Assembly (NCBI GenBank): GCA_037501455.1
Contig: CM074862.1
Span: forward strand, 85,397,501-85,461,500
Source: Lantana camara
Taxonomy: Eukaryota > Streptophyta > Magnoliopsida > Lamiales > Verbenaceae
Direction of reading: 5' to 3'
Length of the DNA stretch: 64,000 bases
The position numbers were made by a program, and so were the translations under genes. How positions within the stretch are numbered: the first letter of the stretch is position 1; each line of letters begins with the position of its first letter. Shown piece after piece: positions 11,586-23,129 of this stretch. Under the pieces are notes generated by a model, which was not told the DNA's origin, did not search any database, and worked only from the letters and a program-made list of their open reading frames with translations.

Positions 11586-14500
11586 TGTAACATCCCGCTC
11601 GTCTAATTTATAAGGTATGTCACATTTCAACCTTTTTACGTGTTTAATTGTGTGATTTTGTGTTTTGTGTGGCCCTATTTTGAACTCTTTTAGAGTTTAG
11701 GGGCCCCTTCGTAATTTTCTCTTTTTAGGGGTTTTTCGATCACTGCTCGTTCGATCGAGATTTTGACCTCTTTGACCCCTCCAACGCGTTCGGGGCATCG
11801 AAACGAGTCCGTAGACTCTAAGTTTGCTTAATTCTGACATCGTTTGCCCCTCCTACCGTTCGTTTTTCGTGCGAGGACCCGGGATAAAACACCCGAACCC
11901 TCATTTTTTGAGCAAACGGATCAGCTGCTCTCTCTCTCTTCTCCCGCTCTCTCTCAGCACGACCCAAACACATACCCAAGGTGTAATTTCATACACAACT
12001 CCAACTTGCTCGTTTCTCGACGGATTTCGACGAACCAATAGTCCATTTCGGAGAGCTCGACGACGTGGTCACAACCGTACCAAGATCTCGACCAACCGAT
12101 GACCAACGGCGGAGTTATTGCCGATTTTCAGTCGCGACTGGAGGAGGTGGCGAAGCCGCCACTTCGCCGGCCTTTCACGGCGGCTTCCGGCGACCCTCCG
12201 ACGACACGCGTCCCATTCCCGGCAAGAAGGCTTCCCGGCGCACCTCAGGACATTGGCGGCACGGCCATTGGGGCCGCGGTTGGGCCTCACGCGCCGCCTG
12301 AAGCTCGCGGTGGCGCGGCAATGTAGCGGCGAGTTTCGCCGCCTTCCGGCGGCTTTCTCAAACCAAGGTTGGTGTTTCCTACCCTTTTCTGACTCTTTGA
12401 GTCCATTTCCGGCATCAATTTCATCCAATTTTGACGGTAGGTGGTGGTTCCGGCGATGGGAGTGGCGGCAGAAACTTCGGCGGTCAACAGGGGCCTTTTC
12501 CGTCGATCTTTTGGCCTCGGGCTCTTCACGAAAGTTGTTCAGAACGACGAGAACTAGTAGCTTTTGATCACACGACTACTGATTCGACCAGTTGGCGGCG
12601 GATCGCGGCGGCGCTACGGCGGGACTAGCTCCGGGGATTTTTCCCGGCTAATAGCTTGGGGCTTTCGAAGAGCTTGTCATGGGTAAGCCGATGCCTCTTT
12701 CGGATCTCATTTTCGTTCACTGGTTTGGAAGTAATTGGATTTTGAAGATTTGGGGGTTTTCGTGTTCTTAGATCTGAAATTGGAGGAGATTGACTTGGAA
12801 TTTCTAGAAATTGATCGAGGATTCGGAACGGGCACGAAGACTTCATTCAGGACTGATTTTTCAGGATTTTTCCGGCGACCTTCGGCGGCGGTCCGGCCAA
12901 ATTTCGGTAGCTACAGTGGTGGCCTTTCGACGGCGTCCGGTCAGAATGTTCTTCTCGTTGTGGTGAGTTCAACGCCAATTTTCGTTCGTCAATCGGATGT
13001 CCGGTTGATTTATTGTGATTTATTTTGTGTAAGTTGAATATTTGAAATTAATTGTCTTAATTGTAATAAATTGTTAATTGCTTGATTTGTTGATCTATTT
13101 GAATTCCAATGTATACGAAATCATGTATGAAATGAATTATGATATATATGAACGCCTTGATTTGCAATTTGAATCCCGTTTTGTCTAATTGAGCTAATCG
13201 GTTAACTTGAAGGGGTGTATGTGTAATTTTGAAAACGTTATGAATTTGCCTGATTTAAATTAAGTAAACTTTGTCAAATTGAATCCGTTATGTGATATAT
13301 GAATTGGGTATGCCATGAATGAATTATCTGAACTTAGCATGGTTAGAATTTAATATGTAATTTCGTGAGATTTAAATGAAATTTGAAACATGCTATTATA
13401 TGATTTGGTTGTTCTCGTACTACGTGCTTTTATATGAAATGTGATATGTGAACTTGCATGATTTGAATTAATTAAACTTTGTCACTTGGTAAATAAATAC
13501 GTTAATCACGATTATGTTTAAGAAATTATTATGTCTAACCTTGAAACTTTGAATTAAGGTTTAATCACGTAAATTGGAATTTGATATGTAACTTCGTGAT
13601 CTTTAAATAGAATTTGTAGCATGTTATTATATGATTTGCTTGGCTTTGTAATACGTATAAATTTATGAAATGTTATATGTGAATTTGATTCATTTGCTTT
13701 GTAAATGTGCAATATATGGATTGATATGAAATAATGTGAATTCCATTGCCTTTCGAGTTCCCTTAATTGCATTAATTGTGCGTATGAATATGCCTTAATG
13801 TTTTGTTTTGCATATAATTAATATGAATTTGACTCTTGCTTATATGATTACGTTTCTTAAGTGCTTGAGCATCGTCGTGCGTCTCTGTGTGGTTCTCTGA
13901 ATCTGAGTCTTCGGTGCCTGTTTTGTGTGTTCAGTTGTTCAGGTGCACCCGGGGTGGTGACAAGTGAGTCGTGCAGGTTCCGGGGTGAACTATTTGCTGT
14001 GTCTTCGACTGTGTTTGGTACCAGGTGAGGTTAGGATATTGTTATACCCTATTGCAATGTGCCCGTTTTCGAATGTGTGCGATTTATAAGCCTTGTATAT
14101 ACGTAGATATGTGTGAAATATGTATTTTGATGGTTTTGTCATAAGTTTGAAAGTAAGAAACACTATGTACGAGCCTATGTATGCTTAGTTTTGATATGTT
14201 ATGATTTCGAGGTCAGTCTGCGTAATATGTACGTACAATATGATAAGTACGATATGCATGAGATATGTCTGTCTGTCTGTGTGTGGCGAGTTAAGTTTCC
14301 GAGTTATGTGTTTTTATATGCGTGTTGGACCCCAGAGTTGTGGGTAAGGGAGACCCGGGACGGCCATGGTGTCGCCGGTTGCAACCCCTGTACACTTCTC
14401 CACAAAGGGAGACTTAGCTTATCCTCGGGAGATCGAGGGGAAGGCGGGTCTTCTTGAGCCGACGGCGTGCTACGTGACCCGTCGAAGGAGCGGGTGGATC

Positions 14501-15459
14501 CCCTGTCTCATTATATATATGTGTGGATGGTTAGGGTATGTACAACCCTTCCATCACCCGGTGTGAAGGAGGTACGTTTATTTTGATTTCGTCAGTATAT
14601 GCATTTGTGTGATAAGAAGGATTTGGTCGGACGTGTGCTCGTACCCGCTGAGTTTCGTTATGTTATGTCTGTCGGTTAAGTTCGTGAAACGGGGGTAGAT
14701 TCCTAAATTAAGATAAAATTTGTTATATTTCTAAGCTAATAAAATATGCTCCGATTTGTGTGCTAAGTCTGCGTGAATTTGAGTTTACACTTTAAGAAAC
14801 GGTTGAGTCAAGATTTGTTTGTTTGGTTTTAAGCCCCCCTATATGTATACTATCACGGGAAAATGTTTTGGCGTGCAAAAACTAACCCCTCGCTCAGTCT
14901 TTGGACTGATCCCTCCCCCTTTTATGTTTTAGTTGCAGGTTCAGGTCGTTGGAGTTCGTGCTAGGCGGCGGTATGCCGTATCTGTTGAGTTTGTGTCTGT
15001 TCGTTTAAGTTTGTTAAGTATTTTATTCTGATTTATGATTCGTAAATCCTGTATAAGATATGTTTTGTGCAGGTTTGCATTTATGATTTAAATGTTTAGA
15101 ATTCGGGACAGGTTAGGACAGGTGTTCGGATTAGATGAACCCGTTTTGATTATATGATTATTCGGGACAGGATAGGACAGGTTTGCTGAATTAGTTGAAC
15201 CCGTGTAGTTGATTTTGATGTCCATATTGCACTGTATGTTTAATGTATGAAAGTTTTTGAAAGTTGGTTTTCCGCATTGCTTCCGCTGTCATGTTTTGCA
15301 TCTTTTCATTTGTACAGGGTTAGGTACCGCCTAGCTAGTGCGTGTGTTTTTGTTTGTCACCCGTTTGTTGTGACTTGGTGCGTGTGCGGAGTCTTCGTTT
15401 CGTATACGTGTCGGGTCATAGTGCAGGGGGTGTGGTGCCCCACCGCTTGGGGTGCTACA
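11586..15459 (+). repeat. 3' LTR of LARD 1
   Basis: This 3,874-bp LTR begins TGTAACATCCCG and ends GGGGTGCTACA. It lacks the CACTA element present in the other LTR and preserves the empty target site. Frames such as 12,118-12,567 lie in its GC-rich part, overlap one another on both strands, and differ in length from their counterparts in LTR1, so they are not taken as genes. Confidence 0.92.
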
Positions 15460-15464
15460 GTTCA

Positions 15465-16028
15465 TGAAGATGTACATGCTCATAGTTAACAATATAGTTC
15501 TCAACCTATAATTCAATACATATGGAAAAGAAGATAGTGGTTGGAAGGTGTAGCCATGGAGAGAACGACTTTAAATGTAATTGGTCAAGTAAAACAGAGC
15601 ATTTAAACTTCTGAGAAACATTGCCTGGTTTAGATACTACAATATCTTAACCCTACCTATGAATAGATTTTGGAGATTGTTATGAAATCTGTGTATTAAT
15701 TACGCACAAAATACTCTTTTTTTCAGAAGAATTGTTACTGCTTTCAATATCTTTTCTTTATTATTTCAAATATAAAGAAATCTGAAAGTTACATGAATTC
15801 AAATAACCACATTTACTTCATCACTCAACTACCTCGTACAGCTGGGATAACAGAGGTTACATCAAAGCCACCCTACGAAACCAAATATGAGGATTAAATA
15901 TGCATGCAGAAAGAATATCTTTTGGTTGTGATTGTTGTATTACATACCAACACTTCCCATCACATAACTTCTCCAAAATTGTTTGGTTGAGTTGGTTGAA
16001 AACTTAATTTTGACCAATTATCCAAATC
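15465..16028. other. Upstream region of the Myb/SANT-like gene
   Basis: AT-rich sequence without a long frame. Before LARD 1 inserted, it was continuous with the stretch ending at 3,645. It probably holds the promoter of the gene starting at 16,154. Confidence 0.4.
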
Positions 16029-16040
16029 TTATATATAAGG
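16029..16040 (+). promoter_or_regulatory. TATA box of the Myb/SANT-like gene
   Basis: TTATATATAAGG lies 114-125 bp upstream of the start codon. A long A-rich leader follows (A and T homopolymers around 16,108-16,139). The TATA form and distance fit a plant pol II promoter. Confidence 0.5.
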
Positions 16041-16302
16041 ACATGCACCTACTGGGATCAATTGCAAAAACCTTCTAGTGTTAAGCTAAAAAACACCAAA
16101 ACACAGAACAAAAAAAAAAAAAAAACAAAAAAAAAAAAAGAGAGAGAGTGCTAATGGGGAGTTTCATAACAAAAAATGGAACATTCTTTAGTAGAGAGGG
16201 ATGGTCGGAGAGTCTAGATGAGGATTTTCTTACGGCGTTCGAATACGAGACTATCCGCATCGGAAGGCGCATCAGCTTTGGTGATGATCAGATCTTCCAT
16301 GA

Positions 16303-18907
16303 TGTAGCACCCTAAACCCCAAAGCACTACATCCCCCGCACTATAGTCCGATCCACATACGAAATGGATAATCCGTACATGAACCCGACATATACCAAAG
16401 GGGTGACAATACAAAAGCAAGCTAGCTAGGCGAGACTACACCCCAATTAACTTAAAACCGAGACATGAAAATTCAAAAGTGGAAGCATTATATAACCATT
16501 ACTTATAGGTACCATATTTACATCAAAAGTATAAGTACTAATAGGTACCAACATTTATCAATACATTATCATCTCCTATATATCATACATGTATAAGTTT
16601 CCCAAAAGATAATAGTAATCATAGCATAATAATCCAGGAACATCAATACATGGAAAATGCAATGCTAGACTCGGCTAAACGAAAGACATGACTCGGACTC
16701 CCGCCTAGCACGACCATGTGTACCTGAAAAGTGAGGTGTCAGTCTACCGAAGACTGAGTGAGGGGCATAAGTATATATAAACACAAGTCACACGCAAGTT
16801 ATAACCTCGGGTAAAGGTTTAGAAGTAAAAGTATCATAAATTCCAAGAGTGAATTGTTCTTCGCCCGAGATTACAACTATCAAGTTTAACATTTCATTTA
16901 ATCAATTCCATTCAATACGTGGCCCGGCGAGTGAGGACAATTCTCCAACCTTTACACCAAACGTGAACAATACATGCTTTCTTATTAATTAATACATGAT
17001 CATGGAATTCAATTAGTGCGATCAATTAGCAATTTCATGACTCCTTCTTCCTCCGGGTGATGGTGGGTTTGCAAGGCCCAACCATCCATGACATGGTGTA
17101 TGTCGGGAACATGACTCCCACGTACGGAACTCCTTCCACCAGCAAACCTCCTGGTGGCTTCAGGGGTGATCCCAAAGTGGTGAGGATAGCGCAAGAGTTA
17201 CCCGTCAGCCCTTGCTTTCCCGGTTGGCTCAAGACACTACCCTCGGGCCCAAGTGTAAATCATGGTACTCGCCAAAACATGCTTGAATCATGAACAATCA
17301 TGGCTTGCTTGCTTGAAATTGTTTATATTTTGGAAAGCGTTTATAAATAAAATAGGTTTTGGCTGAAAACTCACATAAAGGTCGTAAGGGTTCTATGTAA
17401 CTAGAACAAAACCTCACATGTGCGACAAAATACGACAAGGATATACTCTAGGGAGCCTGCTCCTCGTCTACAGCCTCGTGATCTGTGCAAACACGACGTG
17501 TATACGTGAGACTTGACTCAAAATGGACCAAATATGACGAATGGCGAAAATACGACGAGATGACGAGCAATGTACAATGTGGCATGAAAACATCTTGTTT
17601 TAGCATGTAATTAATCATATAATAGCAATTTGGGATCAAAGAAATCATTGGATAAAAATCTGAAAATCCAATTTTTATGCAGTAGCTTTTGTTCTGCCGC
17701 AGGCCTGAGAACGGCCGTTCTGGGTCCCAGTTGAAAATGGGAAGAGCCATTCCCATGCCCTTCCGAAAGCATCCCTGCGTTTTATAAAATAAAAAGGCAC
17801 GTTTTACTGGGAACGGCCCTTCCGGCTCGCAGGCCAAAATGGGAACGGTCGTTCCCAGGTTCGCTTGCCAGCTCTGATTCAAAAACATGGGAACGACCGT
17901 TCCCATAATACACTTGAAGCGGGAAGGGCCGTTCCCAGCTTCTGCAACTTGACAAAAACAGAGCAGAAGCAGGGGAAGCTCTCGGCAATAACAACAAAAC
18001 AACTCAAAATTCAAGTTTCAATCATCAAATGCAAGTTTTTCTGGAAATATACATGCATACAGATTCACAGTGCAGTAAAACTCCATTTAAACCTTCAAAT
18101 CATGAAGAATCATCAAGGATTAAGAGTTTCAAGTTCATGCAAGAATCCATCATATAAGCTCAAATCTTCCATATATTCATGTTTCAAATCATGATATGAT
18201 CATATATTCATGTATCAAACAATCTATAATCCATTTATTCCTTAAAATCATAAACCCTAGCTACCACATAATTCATCAAGAACCAAGAATTCATGCCTAC
18301 ACCCACCTTGAATGAAAAGAAATGGAGGAAAAGGATGATAATGGATGATGAAGCTTCAAAGCTTGGATTTTTCCTTGAAAACTTGGATAAATTTGATGAA
18401 ATCTTTTCTCTTGGATGAACCGAAGCAATGAAGAAGCAAATATGTTGGTGATTTTGGGACGAAAATGAACTTGGAAGCTTGAAGAAGAGATATACTGTGA
18501 TTCACCATTTTTGAAATTTGTGAAAATGCCACAAATTGCAATTTAATCCTCCCACTTATCAAGTTATGCAATCAAGTATAAATGGTTTGCCAAATGATCA
18601 ATTAAGTCTATGGAAAAGTTATGCATAGCCCTTGAAGTTAAAGAAATAATCATGTAAGGACAATTTGGCAATTAAATCAATTTCGGTAATTCTTTCAATT
18701 CTTTCACGTAACAATTATTTTCCAAATCATGAAATAAATTCTCAATTGATATAAATTCATATAATTCACATAAATATAATGATATGCAATTTATAAAATT
18801 ATGATGACAAGTAGAAAATAATAATTTAGAGGTTTAAAATAAATTTCTATCGCTCACAAACTCACACGTGGCGTGCTTACCTGTTCATCCGAAACCGGGA
18901 CGTTACA
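16303..18907 (-). mobile_element. Solo LTR with CATGA target duplication
   Basis: A 2,605-bp unit starts TGTAGCACCC and ends GGACGTTACA on the plus strand, so in its own orientation it reads TGTAACGTCCCGG ... GGGTGCTACA. It is flanked by CATGA at 16,298-16,302 and 18,908-18,912. No interior or second LTR is present: a solo LTR left by LTR-LTR recombination. The termini resemble those of the two LARD elements but the body does not match them closely. Frames within it, including 17,448-18,014 on the minus strand, are not considered genes. Confidence 0.92.
17706..17940. repeat. Array of GGGAACGG/CCGTTCCC palindromes in the solo LTR
   Basis: About six near-perfect inverted repeats lie in 235 bp: AGAACGGCCGTTCT, GGGAAGAGCCATTCCC, GGGAACGGCCCTTCC, GGGAACGGTCGTTCCC, GGGAACGACCGTTCCC and GGGAAGGGCCGTTCCC. 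The outer bases change in pairs (A with T, G with C). A TATAAAA-like word (17,781) lies within the array. This could be a dimeric protein-binding array or RNA hairpins. Confidence 0.7.
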
Positions 18908-19713
18908 CATGACGTGCTGGAAACCATGGAAATCTACACCAATCTACAGCTCACCTTAAGCGACATTCACCGTCGGTTCAAGCTTGCGCATCTTCGATAC
19001 AATACTTGGAAAGGTATAATGGAACACGAAGCTGTTGAATATGATCCTACCACTTACTCCGTTGCAGCATTGGTTTGGACGTGGATCGAGATTTGTGAGG
19101 TACCAACCCAAAATACTATTGTTTTACGTTTAACACATGAATTGAATGTGGTACCGTTTCTTCTGATGCCTTATGTAAAACAGAGTTATGAACTGGGTAG
19201 TGCTTATCACAAGGTATCCATGGAAAGGATGTGGCCTGAGTTAAATGCCATTTTGGTCCCGACGAAGCTCGTTCACCCACCACAAAAGAAATGCGTCCCA
19301 AAAAACCACCGCGGACTTTCCAAAACATTGGGCTAGATGGTCGACGCATACCTACGATCGACGAAATTCTGGCTGATTTTGGTGAGTTTTATTGTGCATC
19401 ATACAGGAAGTTATTGTGAAACTAATACATTAGTTGATCACCTGTTAATAATACCTGACGATAAACTGATAAATCATACATAGCTGATGAAGAGAAACGT
19501 CAATGGGAACGTGAGCAGAAAAGGAAGAAGAAGGCTATAAATGTTGTGCAAGAGTATGTACCTGCTGATATGATGAGCACCACCAAAAGGAAAGGAGAGA
19601 TTCTTGCTCAAGCAAGGGAAGTCTTGGTCATCTCACCGGAGCTTCATCGTGCCCACTTCACTGCGGAGTCTTCTTCCGGGAAATCTCGTGCCAAGCGTTT
19701 CCTGTCTTTCTAA

Positions 19714-20100
19714 TTTAGCTTATGTTGTCGTTAGCCGTTTCATTTGCTTATGTTTCAACAGACAAGATGATAGATTTTTGTTGCTGCCTACCTTTTCAAC
19801 ATATGTAGACAGCCTTTTGCGGAATGTATTGCCAAAAATTATTGCATATCATCGGGGATCACGTTTGTTATGATAATGGTGTTGTGGAAATTTTAATATT
19901 CAAAGTAGACCACCGATGCATTTTGTAATCTGACAGTTTAAACAAAATTTAACACATGAAGTTGGAGCTGTTATGATTTACATAAACCAAAGTCATAAGG
20001 GTACAACGCATTACACATAACATAGTGGTACTTAAATATTTCCAACATTCCCATAAAATGCAACCTAACAACAGCTTATCTATCTCCTAACCGAAGGATC
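19714..20100. other. Intergenic, between convergent genes
   Basis: The 3' flanks of the Myb/SANT-like gene (plus) and the GRF zinc-finger gene (minus) meet here. I see no further gene. Confidence 0.4.
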
Positions 20101-20537
20101 CTATTTCATCAGCATCAGGGTCAGTACGAAGACCAAAGCCAAACATGTTAAAGTACAGAACAATCCATAGCAACAACAAATCAAATTGAGTGGAATTGGT
20201 GTTTCTCCGGAGATATTGTTCTGAGGTATCCCGGTAACTACACGCTCGCTCGATGAAGCCTGCTGCGATAAGTCCAATTCAGGTTGAATTTGAAAACTAC
20301 TGGCCCTCCGACGATGGTCTGTACTTTGGCTGTGTGGGAATGAGTACGGTAATGGTACAATCACGTGGTGGAGATTTGCATGTTTGGTGCTCAGTAGCTC
20401 ATCGGCCCAGACGAACGAGCATGTAATCTTATTGGGACACCGATAGTAGAACCTACCAGGTTCTGAGCATGTTCACCAACTTTGAGGAATAGTTTTGCGC
20501 CATTGCCACACTCACATGGAACCGTGAACCTTTGCAT
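20101..20537 (-). pseudogene. GRF-type zinc finger protein with C-terminal membrane anchor, frameshifted
   Basis: Read on the minus strand from 20,537, the frame opens with CECGNGAKL. In the next frame it continues with RFYYRCPN and CSFVWADE, the Cys-x-Cys-Gly ... Arg-x-Phe ... Cys ... Cys-x-Phe-x-Trp pattern of GRF zinc fingers. The two parts are offset by one missing base near 20,455, inside the usual Asn-Pro-Gly-Arg-Phe motif. The C-terminus has a Ser/Gln-rich linker and a hydrophobic segment (LICCCYGLFCTLTCLALVFV) ending in LMLMK, as in short plant GRF-plus-membrane-anchor proteins often found near transposons. A CTAC acceptor complement lies just upstream of the ATG, so a non-coding first exon beyond the three-LTR array (donor near 24,157) is possible. 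Confidence 0.65.
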
Positions 20538-20829
20538 CTACACATACAACTAGTTAAATCGATTTAGGAAAACGGTGGCCAGAGTCGACCTTCAAGAAAT
20601 ATTAATTGAAGCATATATCTTTAGCTTGGATATTGAGTACTTCTTCTAACAACTCAACCAGCAAAACAGAGAAAAACAAATTTCAATTGAATTTCAAATG
20701 AAACAAAGAATTGTCAACCCCATTTGATATCACGCTTGTGGGAAATTTCTAGTCATGGACCTTATTATAAATTTGAGCTGGGGCGTAGTAGATCAAGCAA
20801 CAGATATTCACCCAGATTAATAACCTAAC
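20538..20829. other. Flank of the three-LTR array
   Basis: AT-rich, no gene recognised. It is probably intron or leader of the minus-strand GRF gene. The CTAAC target duplication is at 20,825-20,829. Confidence 0.35.
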
Positions 20830-21654
20830 TGTTGGACTTTATTTTGTTGATGATTTCATATAATTATCTTGTTGCCTTAAATTATTTTTGCAGGGTATGG
20901 GCTACCAAGGAAAGTCAAAGAATCTTGATATAGTCATGCATTATCTTGGACAAATCTTTATATGAGGAAAATCGTTGACTTAATTGATAGCAAATCAAGA
21001 CAAAGATGCTCACCAAGGAAGGAAAGAATCACTAATTGAGGCTGACAAGTTTGATTCCAAAGGATCCATTCCATACATAACGCAAGTTCCAGCAGTATAA
21101 AATCATGCAAATGCAAAGAACAAATTACGTCAGTGAGACGTCCATTCTTCAAGTCTGTAAGACTGTAAGTGCGAGACTTTGAGTGTTTTATCTGTAAGAC
21201 CATAAGTGCAAGATGGAGTCCGTAAGACCGTAAGTGCAGGATGAGAATCTGGTACTTCCAGTGTGTCGCTGGATTTGGTGTATGGTGAGGAATGTTTCCT
21301 CTGGTACTTCAGCGTGTGCTGATTTTATGGTGAGATTGTTCTTTTGTGTGAATTGTAAGGTAGACAAGTTAGTGTAGCTTATCTATCCTACCGTGAATTG
21401 TGTTGTAATGGATCACAAAGTTTTGTTTGTGACCTCCACGTGCTTAATGAAAATCTTTGTGATAACTCCCAAGCTAACAACTTGGGGACAGGATGTAGGT
21501 ACATTACACTCTCGGTACCGAACCTGTATAAATCGCTCGTGCATTTTATTTTCAATATATATTCCATTTTATCTTCGTCTCTTGTGCACTGATACTTTGT
21601 TTTATCAAGTACCAGAAATTGTTCAAAGTACCAGTCCACCCCTCAAGGGTGTCA

Positions 21655-21979
21655 ATTGGTATCAGAGCAGGTTTTCAAAAACAAAAAGGTTTAACCACCT
21701 GTTTTTCGATCCAAAAATCCGCTGATAAAATGGAATATGTTTTGAACTTGCTTATCTTTTGTTGATCTATGTTGTTATGATCTGGTATCAAGCTCTTTTT
21801 GTAGGTTACACCCTTCGAACACAAAGTTATATCATATTGACAGGGGGAGCATAATTTCACATGGAAAGGAGGAGCATAACTTCATATTGACAGGGGGAGC
21901 CAAGTGATTTTATCTTCTTATCTAACAAATTGTTTTTGCAGGATTGGCTCGGTTTCATCATCAACAAAAAGGGGGAGAT
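21655..21979 (+). other. First interior with primer-binding site and polypurine tract
   Basis: TTGGTATCAGAGCAGG follows the first LTR directly (21,656). GGGGGAGCA-type purine blocks occur twice, and the final purine tract AAAAAGGGGGAGAT precedes the second LTR. There is no coding frame. Confidence 0.85.
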
Positions 21980-22804
21980 TGTTGGACTTTATTTTGTTGA
22001 TGATTTCATATAATTATCTTGTTGCCTTAAATTGTTTTTACAGGGTATGGGCTACCCAGGAAAGTCAAAGAATCTTGATATAATCATACATTATCTTGGA
22101 CAAATCTTTATATGAGGAAAATCGTTGACTTAATTGATAGCAAATCAAGGCAAAGATGCTCACCAAGGAAGGAAAGAATCACTAATTGAGGCTGACAAGT
22201 TTGATTTCAAAGGATCCATTCTATACATAAAGCAAGTTCCAGCAGTATAAAATCATGCAAATGCAAAGAAGAAATCACGTCAGTGAGGCGTCCACTCTGC
22301 AAGTCTGTAAGACTGTAAGTACGAGACTTTGAGTGTTTTATCTGTAAGACCATAAGTGCAAGATGGAGTCCGTAAGACCGTAAGTGCAGGATGAGAATCT
22401 GGTACTTCCAGTGTGTTGCTGGATTTGGTGTATGGTGAGGAATGTTTCCTCTGGTACTTCAGCGTGTGCTGATTTTATGGTGAGATTGTTCTTTTGTGTG
22501 AATTGTAAGGTAGACAAGTTAGTGTAGCTTATCTATCCTACCGTGAATTATGTTGTAATGGATCACAAAGTTTTGTTTGTGACCTTCACGTGCTTAATGA
22601 AAATCTTTTTGATAATTCCCACGCTAACAACTTGGGGACAGGATGTAGGTACCTTACACTCTCGGTACCGAACCTGTATAAATCGCTCGTGCATTTTATT
22701 TTCATTATATATTCCATTTTATCTTCGTCTCTTGTGCACTGGTACTTTGTTTTATCAAGTACCAGAAATTGTTCGAAGTACCAGTCCACCCCTCAAGGGT
22801 GTCA

Positions 22805-23129
22805 ATTGGTATCAGAGCAGGTTTTCAAAAACAAAAAGGTTTAACCACCTGTTTTGCGATCCAAAAATCCGCTGCTAAAATGGAATATGTTCTGAACTTG
22901 CTTATCTTTTGTTGATCTATGTTGTTATGATCTGGTATCAAGCTCTTTTTGTAGGTTACACCTTTCGAACACAAAGTTATATCATATTGACAGGGGGAGC
23001 ATAATTTCACATGGAAAGGAGGAGCATAACTTCATATTGACAGGGGGAGCCAAGTGATTTTATCTTCTTATCTAACAAATTGTTTTTGCAGGATTGGCTC
23101 GGTTTCATCATCAACAAAAAGGGGGAGAT
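22805..23129 (+). other. Second interior with primer-binding site and polypurine tract
   Basis: This has the same length and plan as the first interior, with only scattered substitutions. It shows that the array contains two complete interior units rather than an LTR duplication alone. Confidence 0.85.

Larger units (their letters stand above)
3646..15459 (+). mobile_element. LARD-type LTR retrotransposon 1, with target duplication
   Basis: This is a complete LTR element: two long LTRs (TGTAACATCCCG ... GGGGTGCTACA) around about 1.2 kb of non-coding interior, flanked by the 5-bp duplication GTTCA at 3,641-3,645 and 15,460-15,464. It has a primer-binding site matching plant initiator-Met tRNA usage and a polypurine tract. 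No gag, protease, RT, RNase H or integrase frame is present, so it must move with enzymes supplied in trans. LTRs of nearly 4 kb with a short empty interior fit the LARD class. The termini (TGTAACA, AAGTGGTATCAGAGC) suggest derivation from a Ty3/Gypsy Tekay/Del-like lineage (inference). LTR1 contains a CACTA element. Confidence 0.9.
16154..19713 (+). pseudogene. Myb/SANT-like DNA-binding protein gene split by a solo LTR
   Basis: The start segment (16,154-16,302) encodes GWSESLDEDFLTAF, the opening helix of a Myb/SANT-like domain. The continuation from 18,913 encodes HRRFKLAHLRYNTWKGIM and YDPTTYSVAALVWTWI, the remaining helices. Removing the solo LTR and one CATGA duplication joins the halves in frame, so the coding sequence was open at this point when the LTR arrived. 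A later lesion is a frameshift at an A-run near 19,299: the first frame stops at 19,336 while the other continues to a GT donor at 19,382. A second exon (19,484-19,713) is rich in Lys/Arg/Glu and ends in TAA. Proteins of this kind are ORF1 of PIF/Harbinger elements or L10-interacting-MYB-like host proteins. I cannot tell which. Confidence 0.75.

Noticed and set aside
12118..12567. A 149-codon frame in LTR2
   Set aside because: Counterpart of the preceding frame in a shifted register; not conserved between the LTRs.
17448..18014. A 188-codon minus-strand frame in the solo LTR
   Set aside because: It spans the palindrome array inside an LTR; no domain, no other support.
21393..21725. Repeated ~110-codon frames in the three-LTR array (also 22,543-22,878 and 23,708-23,968)
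   Set aside because: They are the same LTR sequence read three times, with frame ends differing between copies; not coding.
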